From assembly GCF_964030655.1 (NCBI RefSeq), contig NZ_OZ034915.1, positions 1,302,001 through 1,366,000 on the forward strand: DNA of 64,000 nt, given 5' to 3'. A model generated the notes under the pieces. The model made no database searches. It saw only the letters and a program-made list of their open reading frames with translations, and was not told where the DNA came from. The position numbers were made by a program, and so were the translations under genes. This stretch comes from Spiroplasma endosymbiont of Poecilobothrus nobilitatus (GTDB taxonomy: Bacteria; Bacillota_I; Bacilli_A; Mycoplasmatales; Mycoplasmataceae). Positions 24,101-36,606 of the stretch are shown here, piece by piece (position 1 is the first letter of the stretch; each line of letters opens with the position of its first letter).

Positions 24101-24202
24101 AATTATTTTAAACTCTTTTCGCATAAAAATAATCTTATAATATGATGATTGAAATTTATAATTATTTAATTAAATTACCTAATTAAAGTTTTATAAATTA
24201 TC

Positions 24203-24231
24203 TTGCATTAATCTTAAGAATAAGTTATAGT
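24203..24231 (+). promoter_or_regulatory. Promoter of the hpt-guaA riboswitch transcript
   Basis: TTGCAT, 17 bases, TATAGT, ending 22 bases before the riboswitch aptamer. The bases from 24101 to here show nothing else. Confidence 0.7.
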
Positions 24232-24253
24232 TAACGTGTGATAAAAAAATAAA

Positions 24254-24323
24254 ATGCTGATATATGTTAGTATTATGGACTAATGTTTCTACATCTTACC
24301 GTCATTAAGATACTATAAAGCAT
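24254..24323 (+). promoter_or_regulatory. Purine (guanine-type) riboswitch aptamer
   Basis: P1 pairs ATGCT with AGCAT and inner TATA with TATA. P2 with loop is TTAG-TATTATGG-CTAA, the junction is TGTTTCTACA, P3 with loop is TCTTACCGTCATTAAGA, and the final junction is TACTATA. The base that reads the ligand is C (24313), so guanine or hypoxanthine is expected, not adenine. The 3' P1 strand AAGCATAA repeats the 5' arm of the downstream terminator, giving a simple switch: ligand holds P1 and frees the terminator arm. Genes controlled are hpt and guaA. Confidence 0.92.
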
Positions 24324-24366
24324 AATTTTTTTTGTTTTATTTTCGTAAATTTAACAAAAATAATTT

Positions 24367-24420
24367 GCATAACCTATTTCGCATATTAGCAATGATAGTT
24401 TATGCTTTTATTTTTTTATT
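24367..24420 (+). terminator. Riboswitch-controlled terminator
   Basis: GCATAACCTAT pairs with GATAGTTTATGC, followed by a T-rich tail. The 3' arm TTATGCTT can instead pair with AAGCATAA of aptamer P1, which would be the antiterminator. Confidence 0.75.
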
Positions 24421-24441
24421 TTGTAAAGGAGAATAACAATT

Positions 24442-24966
24442 GTGAAAATAGACAAATTAGAATTATATCTATCAGAGGATAAAATTCAAGATAAAATTAA
24501 GGATTATGCGGAAAAATTAAATAAATTATACGCGGGGAAAACGTTATATTGTATTGGTTTACTAAATGGAGCATTATTTTTTATGAGTGATTTGTTAAAA
24601 CAACTTAAAGTTCAAATTGTGATTGATACAATGAGTATTTCAAGTTATATTGGAACTCAGTCAACAAATAAAATTACTATTCATAAGGATATTTCAAAAG
24701 ATATTACTGGACAAGATGTTTTATTAATTGAAGATTTGATTGATACTGGTAAAACATTATCGGCTGTCATTGAACAAATTCAAGCAAAAAAACCAAATAG
24801 TTTACGAGTAGTTTGCTTAGCAGATAAACTTGCTATGCATCCAAATTTTAATTATCCCTATGATGCACTATTTACTGTTCCAAATGAGTTTATTGTTGGT
24901 TATGGTTTTGATTATAATGACCAATTTCGACAATTACCGAATGTATATATATGGAGAGGTGAATAA
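24442..24966 (+). CDS. hpt: Hypoxanthine phosphoribosyltransferase
   Basis: 174 residues. Converts hypoxanthine or guanine plus PRPP to IMP or GMP. The PRPP loop is VLLIEDLIDTGKTLSAV; the N-terminal LNGALFFMSDLL and C-terminal FIVGYGFDYNDQFRQLP are HPRT signatures. Starts at GTG with AAGGAG ten bases upstream. Stop directly abuts the guaA ATG, so the two are co-translated. Without de novo purine synthesis in mollicutes, this is a main purine entry route. Confidence 0.95.
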   Translation: MKIDKLELYLSEDKIQDKIKDYAEKLNKLYAGKTLYCIGLLNGALFFMSDLLKQLKVQIVIDTMSISSYIGTQSTNKITIHKDISKDITGQDVLLIEDLIDTGKTLSAVIEQIQAKKPNSLRVVCLADKLAMHPNFNYPYDALFTVPNEFIVGYGFDYNDQFRQLPNVYIWRGE

Positions 24967-26505
24967 ATGAAAACAACAAATAAAATTATTATTTTAGATT
25001 TTGGGTCACAATATACTCAATTAATTGCCCGTCGGATTCGTGACTTAGAAGTATATTGTGAAGTATGACCATATAATACAGCATTAGAAAAAATTAAAAC
25101 AACACCAATGAAAGGAATTATTTTATCAGGTGGGCCTGCTTCTGTTTATGCAGAAGATGCATTTTTAATTGATAAACAATTGTTTGAATTAAAAGTTCCT
25201 GTTTTAGGAATTTGTTATGGAATGCAATTAATAAGTAATTTACATGGAGGGACAGTACAACGAGCAACAAAACAAGAATTTGGTTTTTCAGAATTAATTA
25301 TTGATAATCAAGAAGATTTGTTTGCGAACATCCCTGTTAAATCACAAGTGTGAATGAGTCATGCTGATCATATTGAAGGAATGCCAACAGATTTTATTCA
25401 AATTGCTCATAGTGAAAATTCAATTAGTGCAATTAAACATTCAGAAAAGAAAATTTATGGTTTACAATTTCATCCGGAAGTAACCCACACTTTAATTGGC
25501 CAACAATTATTAAGTAATTTTGTTTTTAACATTTGTGGTTGCGAACCAAAATGAAAAATTACAGATTTTATTTCAGCAGCAACAACCGAGATTAAGACTA
25601 AAGTTGAAACTGATAATGTTGTTTTAGCATTATCAGGTGGCGTTGATTCTAGTGTTTGTGCAGTTTTATTACATAAAGCAATTGGAAAACAATTAACATG
25701 TATTTTTGTTGACACCGGATTATTACGACAAGATAGTGGATGAAATGATTTACAAAAATTTCAAGAAAAATTTAAATTAAATATTATTAAAATTAATGCT
25801 CAAGAAAGATTTTTAACTGGCTTAAAGGGAGTTACTAATCCAGAAGAAAAGCGAAAAATTATTGGGAATTTATTTATTGAAATTTTTAATGAAGAAGCAA
25901 TAAAAATTCAAAATGTTAAATGATTAGGACAAGGAACAATTTATCCAGATGTGATTGAATCTGTCTCAGTGAAAGGACCATCTGCCACAATTAAATCTCA
26001 TCATAATGTTGGGGGGTTACCAAAGGATTTACCATTTCAATTAATTGAACCATTACGTGAATTATTTAAAGATGAAGTTCGCCGAACTGGCGATGCATTA
26101 GGCATCGATTCTAAATTTGTGTATAAGCATCCGTTCCCAGGGCCGGGGTTAGCAGTCCGTATTATTGGTGAAATTACCGCAGAGAAAGTAGCTTTATTAC
26201 AAGCGGCTGATCAAATTTTTATTGATGAATTATATCAGGCAAATTTATATGATCAAGTTGCACAAGCATTTGTTGTTTTATTACCTGTCCAGTCAGTTGG
26301 TGTAATGGGCGATGTACGAACATATGGATACACTGCTGTCGTGCGCAGTGTTGATACAACTGATTTTATGACAGCAAATTGAAGTCGGTTGCCATTTGAA
26401 TTATTGGAAAAAGTATCAGCTCGAATTGTAAGCGAAGTTCATGGAATTAATCGAATTACTTATGATATTACATCAAAACCGCCAGGAACAATTGAATGGG
26501 AATAA
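24967..26505 (+). CDS. guaA: GMP synthase (glutamine-hydrolysing)
   Basis: 512 residues. Class I amidotransferase domain (catalytic Cys in [10 protein letters not shown], His/Glu in [10 protein letters not shown]), ATP-PPase domain with [11 protein letters not shown], and dimerisation domain ending [15 protein letters not shown]. Makes GMP from XMP with glutamine. Co-transcribed with hpt under the guanine riboswitch, which fits feedback by its product pathway. Full length, several TGA Trp codons. Confidence 0.97.
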
Positions 26506-26524
26506 AAAAAATATTAATAAATTC

Positions 26525-26553
26525 TTTACATTAATGTTAAAAAATGTTATTAT
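26525..26553 (+). promoter_or_regulatory. Promoter for the uracil permease
   Basis: TTTACA, 17 bases, TATTAT. A leader of about 200 bases follows with the stem-loop at 26695; possible leader regulation but no known element recognised. Confidence 0.55.
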
Positions 26554-26694
26554 TATTTGCAGGAATGTTGAAGTACAAAATGCAAATTGGTTTGATGAAA
26601 GAATTTGAATTTTTTTTACAAAAAAAGAAGATTCTTTTTGATATTTTTAATATTCTACAAAATAAAACAATAATTAATGTTAATAATGAAATTT

Positions 26695-26728
26695 ACTAGT
26701 TAGTAATAATTTACAAACTAGTTTTTTT
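26695..26728 (+). terminator. Stem-loop with T-run in the permease leader
   Basis: ACTAGTT and AACTAGT flank a 14-base loop and are followed by TTTTTTT. It lies 32 bases before the permease start, so it could act as an attenuator rather than a plain terminator of guaA. Confidence 0.6.
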
Positions 26729-26759
26729 ATGCAATTTTAAAAAAGAAGTAGGAAAAATA

Positions 26760-28196
26760 ATGGAAAAAGAACAAACTATTTTAACTGAAAATAATATTAA
26801 ATTATTATTAGGGCCGCATGATCTCCCAAAAATCTTTTTTCAATGATCAATTTTAGCATTACAGCATGTTTTTGCTATGTTTTGTTCAACGGTGTTAGTA
26901 CCATTAATTATTAATCAAACAGCTAGAGTTGAAGTTATGAACATTGCAATGGCCTTGTTCTGTTCGGGGGTTGGAACATTAATTTATATTGCAATTACCG
27001 CTGCAAAAGTACCAATGTATTTGGGGAGTTCGTTTGCATATATGGGAGCAATGGGTGTGTGTTATCCTTTATATGGCAATGCAGTTTTTATTGCCGTAAT
27101 GATGGTTGGTGTTATTTATATCACTTTTGGAGTATTAGCATATTTTATTGGTAATAAATTTTTAGAACGAATTTTACCAGCAGTAATTGTTGGACCATTA
27201 ATTATTATTATTGGAATGTCTGTTGCCCCAAGTGCAATTAATAATGCTGGTTTTAATCCAACTGCTTGAAAGCAACCTTATTCACATTGGATTGGGATTG
27301 CTATTTTTGCCTTTTTAGTAACAGCAATTATCGCTTTAAAATGTAAAGGATTTGCTAAGGTAGTTCCAGTAATTATTGGTGTTGTCGCAGGATATTTATT
27401 ATGTGTAATTCTTCATTTCGCAATTGGAACAGAATATCAAATTTTAGATACATCAAAAATTACTGGCCCAAGTCAATGACAATGATATCCATCGTTTAAA
27501 AAAAATTGAGATTTAAAAGCAAGTAATATTGGGCCAGCTATTTTAGCAATTAGTCCCTTGGCAATTATTGCCATTGCTGAACATATTGGTGATCATATTA
27601 GTATGGGTCAAATGACAGGAAAAAATTTTGTTAAAGACCCCGGAATGCATCGAACATTAATTGCTGATGGAGTTTCAATTATTTTTGATGGTTTAGTTGG
27701 TGGACCAGCAAATACAACATATAGTGAAAATGCTTCAGTAGTTTGGATGACACGAATTACTTCGGTATGAGTAACAGGATTGGCTGCTTTGTTTGCAATT
27801 GGATTATCATTTATTACTCCAGTGAATCAATTAGTACAAATGTCGCCAGCACCAGTAATGGGTGGGATTAGTATGATTATGTTTGGTTTAATTGCTACAA
27901 ACGGAATTCGAGTGTTAATTAATAATCAAATTGATTATACAAATATGAAAAATGTTTTTGTAACAGCAATTATGTTAGTGTTAGGCTTAGGAGGGGCGAT
28001 TTTTAATTTTAATTTAGGGACTGGTAATTTACAATTTACAGGTGTTGCACTAGAAGCATTTGCTGGAATTTTCTTAAATTTATTGTTACCAGATCATCAA
28101 AATAATGGTTTTCAATGATGAAAAAAATTAAAGTTATTTATTAAAACACAAAAAAACAAAAAAGAGAAAAAAAGAGAAAAAAATAAGTGCATATAA
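26760..28196 (+). CDS. uraA: Uracil permease (NCS2 family)
   Basis: 478 residues, about 12-14 membrane segments. NCS2 signature region SPLAIIAIAEHIGDHISMGQ followed by KDPGMHRTLIADG, the form found in uracil permeases (UraA/PyrP) rather than xanthine carriers, and then GGPANTTYSENASVV. Carries uracil with protons across the cell membrane. C-terminal tail is Lys-rich. Open with several TGA Trp codons. Terminator follows. Confidence 0.9.
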
Positions 28197-28234
28197 TGAG
28201 AACAAAATAAGAATAGATCTTACTCTCATTTTTT
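28195..28234 (+). terminator. Terminator after the uracil permease
   Basis: AATGAGA and TCTCATT pair around a loop, followed by TTTT. Confidence 0.65.
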
Positions 28235-28362
28235 CATTAGGAAACTTTATTTTGATGTTTTTATTAATTTTAGTTGCAAATAATAAACTTTTATAGAATA
28301 ATTATTAATTATTAAAGAATAATTTGGTTTGTTAATTTTGTGATTTAAGGAAGTGATGAGTA

Positions 28363-31329
28363 GTGTTATTTTTAAAAAAATTAGAGGCATTTGGTTTTAA
28401 ATCATTTGCCGATCCATTAACAGTCAATTTTGATCATGAAATGATAGGAATTGTAGGACCAAATGGGAGCGGAAAATCAAATATTAATGATGCAATTCGT
28501 TGATGTTTAGGTGAACAATCAATTAAATCACTTCGCGGGAATAATAGTGAAGATTTTATTTTTAATGGGTCAGAAACAAAACCAGCATTAAATATGGCAG
28601 AAGTTAAACTAATTTTTGATAATACAAACCGGATTTTTGCAATGGACTATGATGAAATTGAAATTATTCGTCGTGTTTTTCGAGGAACTGGTGAAAATGA
28701 ATATTTTATTAATAAACAACGAGTTCGTTTAAAAGACATTCAGGATTTTGCAATGGATAGTGGTTTAACAAAGTCATCATTAGCAATTATTTCACAAGGA
28801 AATATTAATGCTTTTGCAGAAGCAAAACCATTAGAACGACGTGCTTTATTTGAAGAAGCTGCTGGGGTTGCAAAATATAAACGCCGTAAATTAGAAGTTT
28901 TAAAAAAATTGGATCGTTCAAATGAGAATTTAGCACGTTTAAAAGATATTTTAAATGAAATTGATCGTAAATTACCAAGTTTGAAACGGCAAAGTGAAAA
29001 AGCAATCAAATATACAACATTAAAAGATAAATTAAATCAAATTGAATTAGCTGTTTTAGTAAAAGATATTACTTTTTTTAATGACAAATTATTAGAATTA
29101 CGTTCACAGCAGAAAAAAATTATTAGTACAAAACAAGATGCTGATCGAGAATTAAAAAATAAAGAAATTGAATATAATGAATTAAACAAAGAAAACTTTA
29201 ATTTGGATAGTAAAATTAATGTTTTAACTAAAGAATTTCAAAGTTTAGTTTTAGAAATTAGTGATTTAAAAGTACACAAAATTGAATTAGATAATAAAGA
29301 ATCAGCTTTAAAAATGTCTAATAATGATATTACTATTACTAATATGGTTAATGATTATAATGAACTAACTGTTAACTTACAAAATGAACGTGAAAAATTG
29401 GCAACATTAGAAACACAACAACAAGAATATCGTGCTCAACGTGAAGCTTTTAATACAAAGCAAGCTGGGTTAAATGAGCAATTAGGAGCAATTAATAAAA
29501 CAATTATTCGTTTAGAAAGTGAATTAGAACGTGCACAACATAACTTTGAAAATCAGGATAATTTACATGAAGGTGTTAAAAATATTATTAATAATAAAAA
29601 TGTTTTGCCTGGAATTATCGGATTAGTTCAAGATATTATTAATGTTGATGAAAAATATGAGCAAGCAATTGTGACTGCTTTAAGTGGGCGTTTACAAGAT
29701 ATTTTAGTTAAAAATGTTGATAGTGCAAAACGAGCAATTTCATATTTAAAAAAAAACCGTGCTGGGCGAGCAACATTTATTCCGTTAGATGTAATTTTGC
29801 CACGCTATCTTAACAGTGATGAAGAATTTGTAATTAAATCAGTACAAGGATATTTAGGATTAGGAAATAATTTAGTTAAAGTAAAAAAAGAATTTCGAAT
29901 TGCAGTTGATTACTTACTAAGTCGTTATTTGATTTGTGCTGATTTTGATAGTGCACAAGAAATTGGAAAATTAACAGAATATCGTTATAACATTGTTACA
30001 TTAGATGGAGAAATCGTTCGCCCGCAGGGAGCTGTTACAGGGGGTTCGCGGCGAACACGAATGGCCATTATTAATCCAGAAAAGGAATTAAGAGTTCTTA
30101 ATGAAAAATTAGCAATGCAAACTGAAGAACATCATCATATCTTAAAACAATTAAATATGCTTCGACGACAATTAGATGAAATTAATGAAGTTATTGCTGA
30201 AAATCAAGCTTCAATTGGGGCAGGAAAACGACAAATTGAAATTATTATGTATGACCAAACAAAGTTGCAAAATGAATATCAGTTACTAACATCAAAAAAT
30301 ATTGATGAAACAAAAATAGTTGAAAATGAAGCAGTGCTTAATATTACGGATCAAATTAAACAAAAAGAACTTTTAAAAACAAAAATTGAACAACAATTAA
30401 ATGTTGCCCGCAGTTTGAAAGATAAGCAGTCATTAGTAATCAATGAGCTTAATAATCAAATTGGAGAAAAACGATATTATATTTCAGCTTTGCAAGAACA
30501 AATTAGCAAAATGAATACTGATTTATCGATTATTAATGTTAAAATTCAGCAAAATATAACAAGACTAACAGAAGAATATCAAATGACATATGACCATGCT
30601 AAGACATTGGAATTAAAGGTAATTGATAATGAAGATTTAATTCGTGATGAAATTAAACAGTTACGAAGTGACGTATCTCAAATTGGAAATGTTAATTTAG
30701 AAGCAATTGAAGAATATAAAGAGGAAAATGCTCGTTTTCAATTTATGAATAATGAATATAACGATGCAAATGATTCGGTTAAAAACTTGTTAAAGTCAAT
30801 TGATGAAATGGATAGTATTATGGAAGAACAATTTGATAAAACAATTAAAGAGGTGAATGAGAATTTGCCATCAACTTTTGAAGTATTATTTGGGGGTGGT
30901 TCAGCAAGAATTATTTATACTGAACCAGAAAATTTATTAGAAACAGGGGTTGATATTAAAGTATCACCACCAGGGAAAAATATTACTAATTTAAATTTAT
31001 TATCTGGAGGAGAAAAATCATTGGTTGCTTTATCAGTTCTTTTTGCGATTTTAAAAGTCCGACCAATTCCATTAGTAATTTTAGATGAAGCAGAATCACC
31101 ATTAGACCCAGCAAATGTTGAGCGATTTGCTAAGTATATTCGTAGTTTTGTTGAAACCACTCAATTTATTGTTGTTACCCATCGCGTTGGAACAATGGAA
31201 CATTGTGATGTATTATATGGGGCAACAATGCAACAAAAAGGAGTTACAAAAATTGTTGGAATTAAATTACAACAAGCTGCTGAAATGATTAAAGAATTTG
31301 AGAATAAACTTGAAAATAAAAAAGCATAA
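28363..31329 (+). CDS. smc: Chromosome segregation protein SMC
   Basis: 988 residues, somewhat short for SMC (about 1190 in Bacillus). Walker A GPNGSGKSN at residues 32-40 after FLKKLEAFGFKSFAD; Q-loop region SGLTKSSLAIISQGNI; two long coiled coils; hinge roughly residues 400-570 with GAVTGGSRRTR. The C-terminal signature is LNLLSGGEKSLVALSVLFA and Walker B is PLVILDEAESPLDP, where LDEVDA is usual. Start is GTG at 28363 with AAGGAAG upstream. Organises and resolves the nucleoid with ScpA and ScpB. Confidence 0.96.
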
Positions 31330-31418
31330 ATTATTTATGATTTTTTATTTTTTTGATACAATTAGTATAAATAAGTTTTAAAGAAATAAAACCATATAAA
31401 GGGGAGGAAACTTAACGA

Positions 31419-32741
31419 ATGAAGCCAAACGAATCTACTAAGGCTGTTAAGGAAAAGAAAGACAAAAAACATTTTCTTAAGAATGTAGTAGGAGAGATTA
31501 GCCATCATAAAATGTTTACTTTAGTTGGTTCTGCTTTGGCATTAGTAATATCAATTATTATTTGAACAATTGCATCGGCGAGTAATGTAATTGTTGCTGG
31601 AGGGAGTACATCAGTTGCCCAAGTAATGGCAAATATTACAGAACAATATAAACGTGATAACAAAGAAGATATTTTATATAATTCATTAGGAAGTGCTGCT
31701 GCCTTAGTTGGTGTAAAAAATGGTAGTTATGCTTTTGGTTTTTTATCAAAAGATGTTAATTCAACACCTAAAACAGGAGATAATAGTTCTAATGCTCAGC
31801 AACTATGAGCAGATTATCATACTGGTCGTTTTGTTTTTGCTCGTGATTATATTATCTTGGTATATCATTTGCCAAATGGTTGTCAAATTAATCCACACCA
31901 AGATTGGTTACAATTTAAAAGTTTTTTTGGTGGAGAAGGAACTAAATTAATTCGTAAGATTTATACTAATCTAAATTTTACTTGACAACAAGCTTTTGGC
32001 TCGCAATTAGTTTGTAGTAGTGGTAGCAATAAATTTTATACTTTAACACGTGAGTCTGGAAGTGGGACAAGATATTTTTTTGAATCAGCAGTAATTAAAA
32101 GCGAAAAATATGAAACAAATCAAGTAGCTTCATCAAATGGTTCAATGTATCAATCAATTTCAACTACTCCTGGGTCAATTGGTTATATTTCTTTTTCATA
32201 TATTAAAAGAATTATTAGCAATGAATATTTAGGGGCAAAAGCAATTGCTAGTGTTATTAGTGAAGGAAGTGCAGAACCAGAGTTACCATATAAAGTTATT
32301 GATAATAATTATGAATTTAATCCAGCTTATTCTTTAACAAGACCCTTTACTGGAATTATTAATTATCAAGGAAAACAATTTAATAATGCCTTACCTTTTA
32401 TTGCGTGAATGTTAGATCCATTACCATATTCAAAAACAAAACCAAAAATACGAAATGGGAAAGATAATCCTTATTATGATCCAAATTTTAAGTTAAGTCC
32501 ACATGATGCTGCATATTGATACATGGAAGAAGGCGAAGAGCCATTATCAATTGATTACTTTTTCTTCCGAAAGTATAATAATAATACAACTTTTGCAAAA
32601 AGTGGAAAGACAACTGAAAATGAAGAAGTAGCTTGAAATTTTAAATCAGATTATCAAAGTATTTGAGATATTATTGTGAAAAAATTTCCCGAAAAATATC
32701 AAGCATATTCTGAATATGAATATAACGGAATGGAGAATTAA
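31419..32741 (+). CDS. pstS: Phosphate-binding protein of the Pst transporter
   Basis: 440 residues. One N-terminal membrane segment (about residues 36-54, LVGSALALVISIIIWTIASA) without lipobox Cys, so it is anchored by an uncleaved helix. The phosphate-site signatures are VAGGSTSVAQ near the start, LGSAAALVGVKNGSYAFGFL, and TRESGSGTRYFFE. Longer than bacterial PstS by about 100 residues. RBS GGGGAGG. First gene of pstS-pstCA-pstB-phoU; pstCA starts two bases after its stop. Confidence 0.92.
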
Positions 32742-32743
32742 CT

Positions 32744-34834
32744 ATGGCGAAGAAAGAAGTCACGAAAGAAAAACAACCGTTTTCCCAAAAAATGGCATTA
32801 TGAAAAATTTGTTTTACAAATAATTTTCGTGGGCGAAAACAAATTATTGATTTTACTTCAAAAATTATTATTTATTGTTTTGCGATTTTAACAATTTTAA
32901 TTTTATTAACTCTAGTTGGTTTTATTATTTATAAATCAATTTATTTTTTCCAGCATTATCCTGGTGGTTTTTGGGGCTTTTTATCGGGCAATACTTGAAA
33001 TGCTAATAATAGTCAATTTGGTATTTGACGAATTATTATTGCAACATTTTTTGTCTTATTAATTGCTTTACTATTTGCAATTCCGTTAACTACTTTTTCA
33101 TCATTATATATTTCAGAATATTTAAGTCCAAGGATTAAACGTAAAGTGATTGGTATTATCCAATTGCTAGCTGGAATTCCATCTGTTGTTTTTGGATTAT
33201 TTGCTTTAGCAATTTTAGGACCGCTTTTCATGTTAATGGGCGCTCCTTCAACCTCAAACTTATTAGTAACATCAATTACTTTAGCTTTTATGGGTTTGCC
33301 AATTATGATTTCATTATCAATCAATGCTTTAGAAAATGTTCCTGATTCATATCGCTTTGGTTCATTAGCATTAGGATTAAGTAAAACCCATACAACTTAT
33401 CGTATTGTTTTACGTTCAGCTTGATTTAAAATTATTACTGCTATTATGATGGGAGTTGCACGGATTATTGGAGAAACAATGGCGGTGATGATGATTGCTG
33501 GAAACGCACCAGATTGTTTAAAACTTGGGAATGGTTTTATTAATTTTATTTTTTCATCAATAGCAACTTTAGCATCAACAATTGGATTAGAAATGTTGGA
33601 AAATTCAGGGCCAATGCATGAATCGGCATTATATGCAATTGGACTAGTATTATTTATTATCGTCTGTATTATTAATATTTTTATTATTTCATCACAAGCA
33701 TTTCATAAACGAAAACGAAACTATCATGCTCGTAAAACAACAAAAGGTTTACGATTAAGTAAATCATATAATGCTAATAAAATTAATAAATTATTTTATG
33801 AACATATTGAAAAAACAAGAGGTTTGAAAAAGTTTAAAGATGGAATTGGAATGTTCTTTTTAATCTCTTCAACTGTAATTGTTGTATCGTTTACATTAGT
33901 TATTTTAGCTACAATTATTTGAAAAGGATTATTTGGAATGGTATGAAGTGATCTAATTTCAACGTCAACCTTTGATGGCGGAGCAGGAATTCTTTCAACA
34001 TTTTTAGTTACTCTGTTATTAGTCATTTGTTCAATAATTTTTGCGATACCATTATCATTAATGGTTGCCATTTATTTAAATGAATATTCCCGTCCAAATA
34101 GCATTTTTGCAAAAGTGGTGCGTTTTGCAATTGATGTTTTATTATCAACACCAAGTATTATTTATGGAACTTTTGGATTAGCTTTCTTTATTGGTGTTTG
34201 TCGTTTACCATTATCAATTTTAAGTTCTGGTTTAACATTAACAATTGTTATTTTACTAATTATGATTCGTAGTATTGAGGATGCTTTATCAGGTGTTGAA
34301 AACTCATTGCGACATGCATCATTAGCATTAGGAGCTAACAAAACATCAACAACACTGAAAGTTGTTTTACCAAATGCGATGCCAGGTATTATTACTGCAA
34401 TTATTTTAGCAATTGGACGTGTTATTGGTGAATCAGCGCCAGTTTATTTAACATTAGGAACCGCGGTACGGTTACCAATTGCTGGATTTATGTCACCAGG
34501 GGCAAGTATGACAACGCAAATTCTAATGCTCTCAAAAGAAGGAGCAACATCAGGAGCAATGCGGATTATGTTTGAATTAGCTTTTGCGATTATGGTTTTA
34601 ATTTGGTTATCGAATAGTTTGGCCCATATTTTAGGAAAGAAATTTGTACCAAATTATGTTAATATTGGATTTGGAGCGAAGTGAAAAAATCAAATTAATA
34701 ACTTAAAATTTTTCTTTTCAAAAGAAAATTATCTTCATCAAAAACAAAGTTTTAATAATTTTTGAAAAAAATTTGTGCCAAAGAAAAAACAACGCCATGA
34801 AGAAAATAATATGAAGAAGAAGGAAGAAAAATAA
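32744..34834 (+). CDS. pstCA: PstC-PstA fused phosphate ABC permease
   Basis: 696 residues, two permeases in one chain. The PstC half is about residues 45-330, with GIPSVVFGLFAL and the EAA-loop FGSLALGLSKTHTTYRIVL. A basic linker of about 60 residues follows. The PstA half has TPSIIYGTFGLAFF and ASLALGANKTSTTLKVVLP. Each half has about six membrane helices. Overlaps the pstB start (TAATG). Fusion of PstC and PstA gives both membrane subunits in fixed 1:1 ratio. Confidence 0.92.
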
Positions 34835-35643
34835 TGGATCCAAAAGTAATTATTAATAATCCAACATTTGATTCATCAGATAATAATCCAGATTTAATTA
34901 AAGTAAAAAATGTTGACTTTTTTTATAAAGGAAACAAACGGGCTCTTTTTAATATTTCAATGAAAATTAAAGAACATACTGTTACTGCTTTTATTGGTTC
35001 CTCAGGATCAGGAAAATCAACATTACTGCGTTTATTTAATCGAATGAATGATGTTGAGCCAAAGTCAGTTTTTAAAGGTGAAATTTTAATTAATGGGAAG
35101 GATATTTATAGTCCTGAAACAGATATTGTTAAATTACGAACAGACATTGGGATGGTATTTCAAAAACCTTCACCATTTCCAATGTCAATTTATGATAATG
35201 TTGCTTATGGACCACGGAATCAAGGGGTTCGTGATCGAAAATTAGTTAATAGTATTGTTGTTGAAAGTTTAAAACGAGCGGCATTATGAGATGAAGTAAA
35301 AGATAATTTACGAGATTCTGCTTTTGCATTATCAGGGGGACAACAACAACGTTTATGTATTGCTCGGGCAATTGCGATGAAACCTAAAATTTTATTAATG
35401 GATGAACCAACTAGTGCTTTAGATCCAATTTCAACATCAAAAATTGAGGAATTAATTACCCAACTAAAAAAAGATTTTACAATTGTTTTAGTAACCCACC
35501 ATATGCAACAAGCCGCACGAGTTGCTGATTATACCGCTTTTTTTGCAAAAGGGAAATTAATTGAATATAATAAAACTAAGATTATTTTCTCTCGTCCTGC
35601 TAATAAAAAAACAGAAGATTATATTACTGGGCGTTTTGAATAA
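34834..35643 (+). CDS. pstB: Phosphate import ATP-binding protein
   Basis: 269 residues. Walker [14 protein letters not shown], PstB-type [14 protein letters not shown] and [18 protein letters not shown], signature [16 protein letters not shown], Walker [13 protein letters not shown], and switch His in [13 protein letters not shown]. Powers phosphate import through PstCA. Confidence 0.97.
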
Positions 35644-35662
35644 CGAAAGGGGGGGACAAAAT

Positions 35663-36322
35663 ATGAGCATAAAAATTGAAAATGATTTAGCACAAACAAA
35701 ACAAATGATTATTGATATGATTGCAATGACAAAAAATCAATATGATGATATGGTTAAATGTTTAGAAACAAATGATGTCGAGCTTGCTCAAAGTGTTATT
35801 TCCGCTGATGAAACAATTAATAAAATGCAAGAGGCTTTCATTGAAGTTTCGCTATGAAAAATTGCAAAACAACAAATGGTTGCAAAAGATTTACGACGAA
35901 TAGTTGGCTTCATTTTGATTGTTAAGGAGGTTGAGCGTATTGCAGATTATGCAAAAAGTATTTGTCGTTATTATATCAAATATAAACCTTCAACAAAGTT
36001 AATTAATTTTTTAAAAAAATTAGTTGCAAAAGTCATTGAAATGTTAACAGAAGTATCAAATATTTTTGAGGAAGAACGAATCGAATCAGCATATAATATT
36101 TTAAAATATGATACTGAATTAGACAAGATTTATAAAGTTGAAAATGATGCTTTAATTGAAAAAATTCGTGAAGCAAAATCAAAAGAAGAAATTAAAGTTA
36201 TTACTTTAACAATGCAACAATTACGTTCAATTGAACGTGCTGGAACACATATCATTAATATTGCTGAAACATTAATTTATATTATTGAAGGAAAAATTTA
36301 TGATTTTGAATTGCCAATTTAA
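35663..36322 (+). CDS. phoU: Phosphate-system regulator PhoU
   Basis: 219 residues, two three-helix repeats. Metal-site motifs of the E-R-I-A-D type appear as KEVERIADYAKSI and RSIERAGTHIINIAETL. In bacteria PhoU restrains Pst uptake and, where present, PhoR; no PhoR is seen here, so it probably acts directly on Pst. Strong RBS (AAGGGGGG). Confidence 0.93.
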
Positions 36323-36481
36323 TATGGTCTTCATGATGAAGATCATTTTAATGCAAAATTATCAATGAATTTTTACTACTTGTAGTTTTATATTTAATAT
36401 GATTAAATTTATTGTTAAATACTTAAAAATAAAAGTATAATTTATAATGTATATGAAAAAATAAAGAAGGTGACAAAAAAT

Positions 36482-36606
36482 ATGAAAATTTGTAATAAAT
36501 GCAAAAAAATGTTGAAAATGAAAAATTACACTTAATGGAATCGTTAATAGGAAATGAATAAATTAACAATCTTTGTAAAGATTGTTTTGATCGAAAAAGA
36601 AAATAA
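36482..36606 (+). pseudogene. Small four-cysteine zinc-ribbon-like protein, broken
   Basis: RBS GAAGGTG then MKICNKCKK. After a one-base frame change in an A-run the frame reads NVENEKLHLMESLIGNE, TAA, INNLCKDCFDRKRK. CxxC and CxxC pairs at both ends suggest a metal-binding mini-protein of about 41 residues. Function unknown. The rest of 36323-36850 holds no clear gene. Confidence 0.5.

Noticed and set aside
26506-26759. Leader before the uracil permease considered as a riboswitch
   Set aside because: A promoter and a stem-loop with T-run are present, but no known aptamer pattern could be matched.
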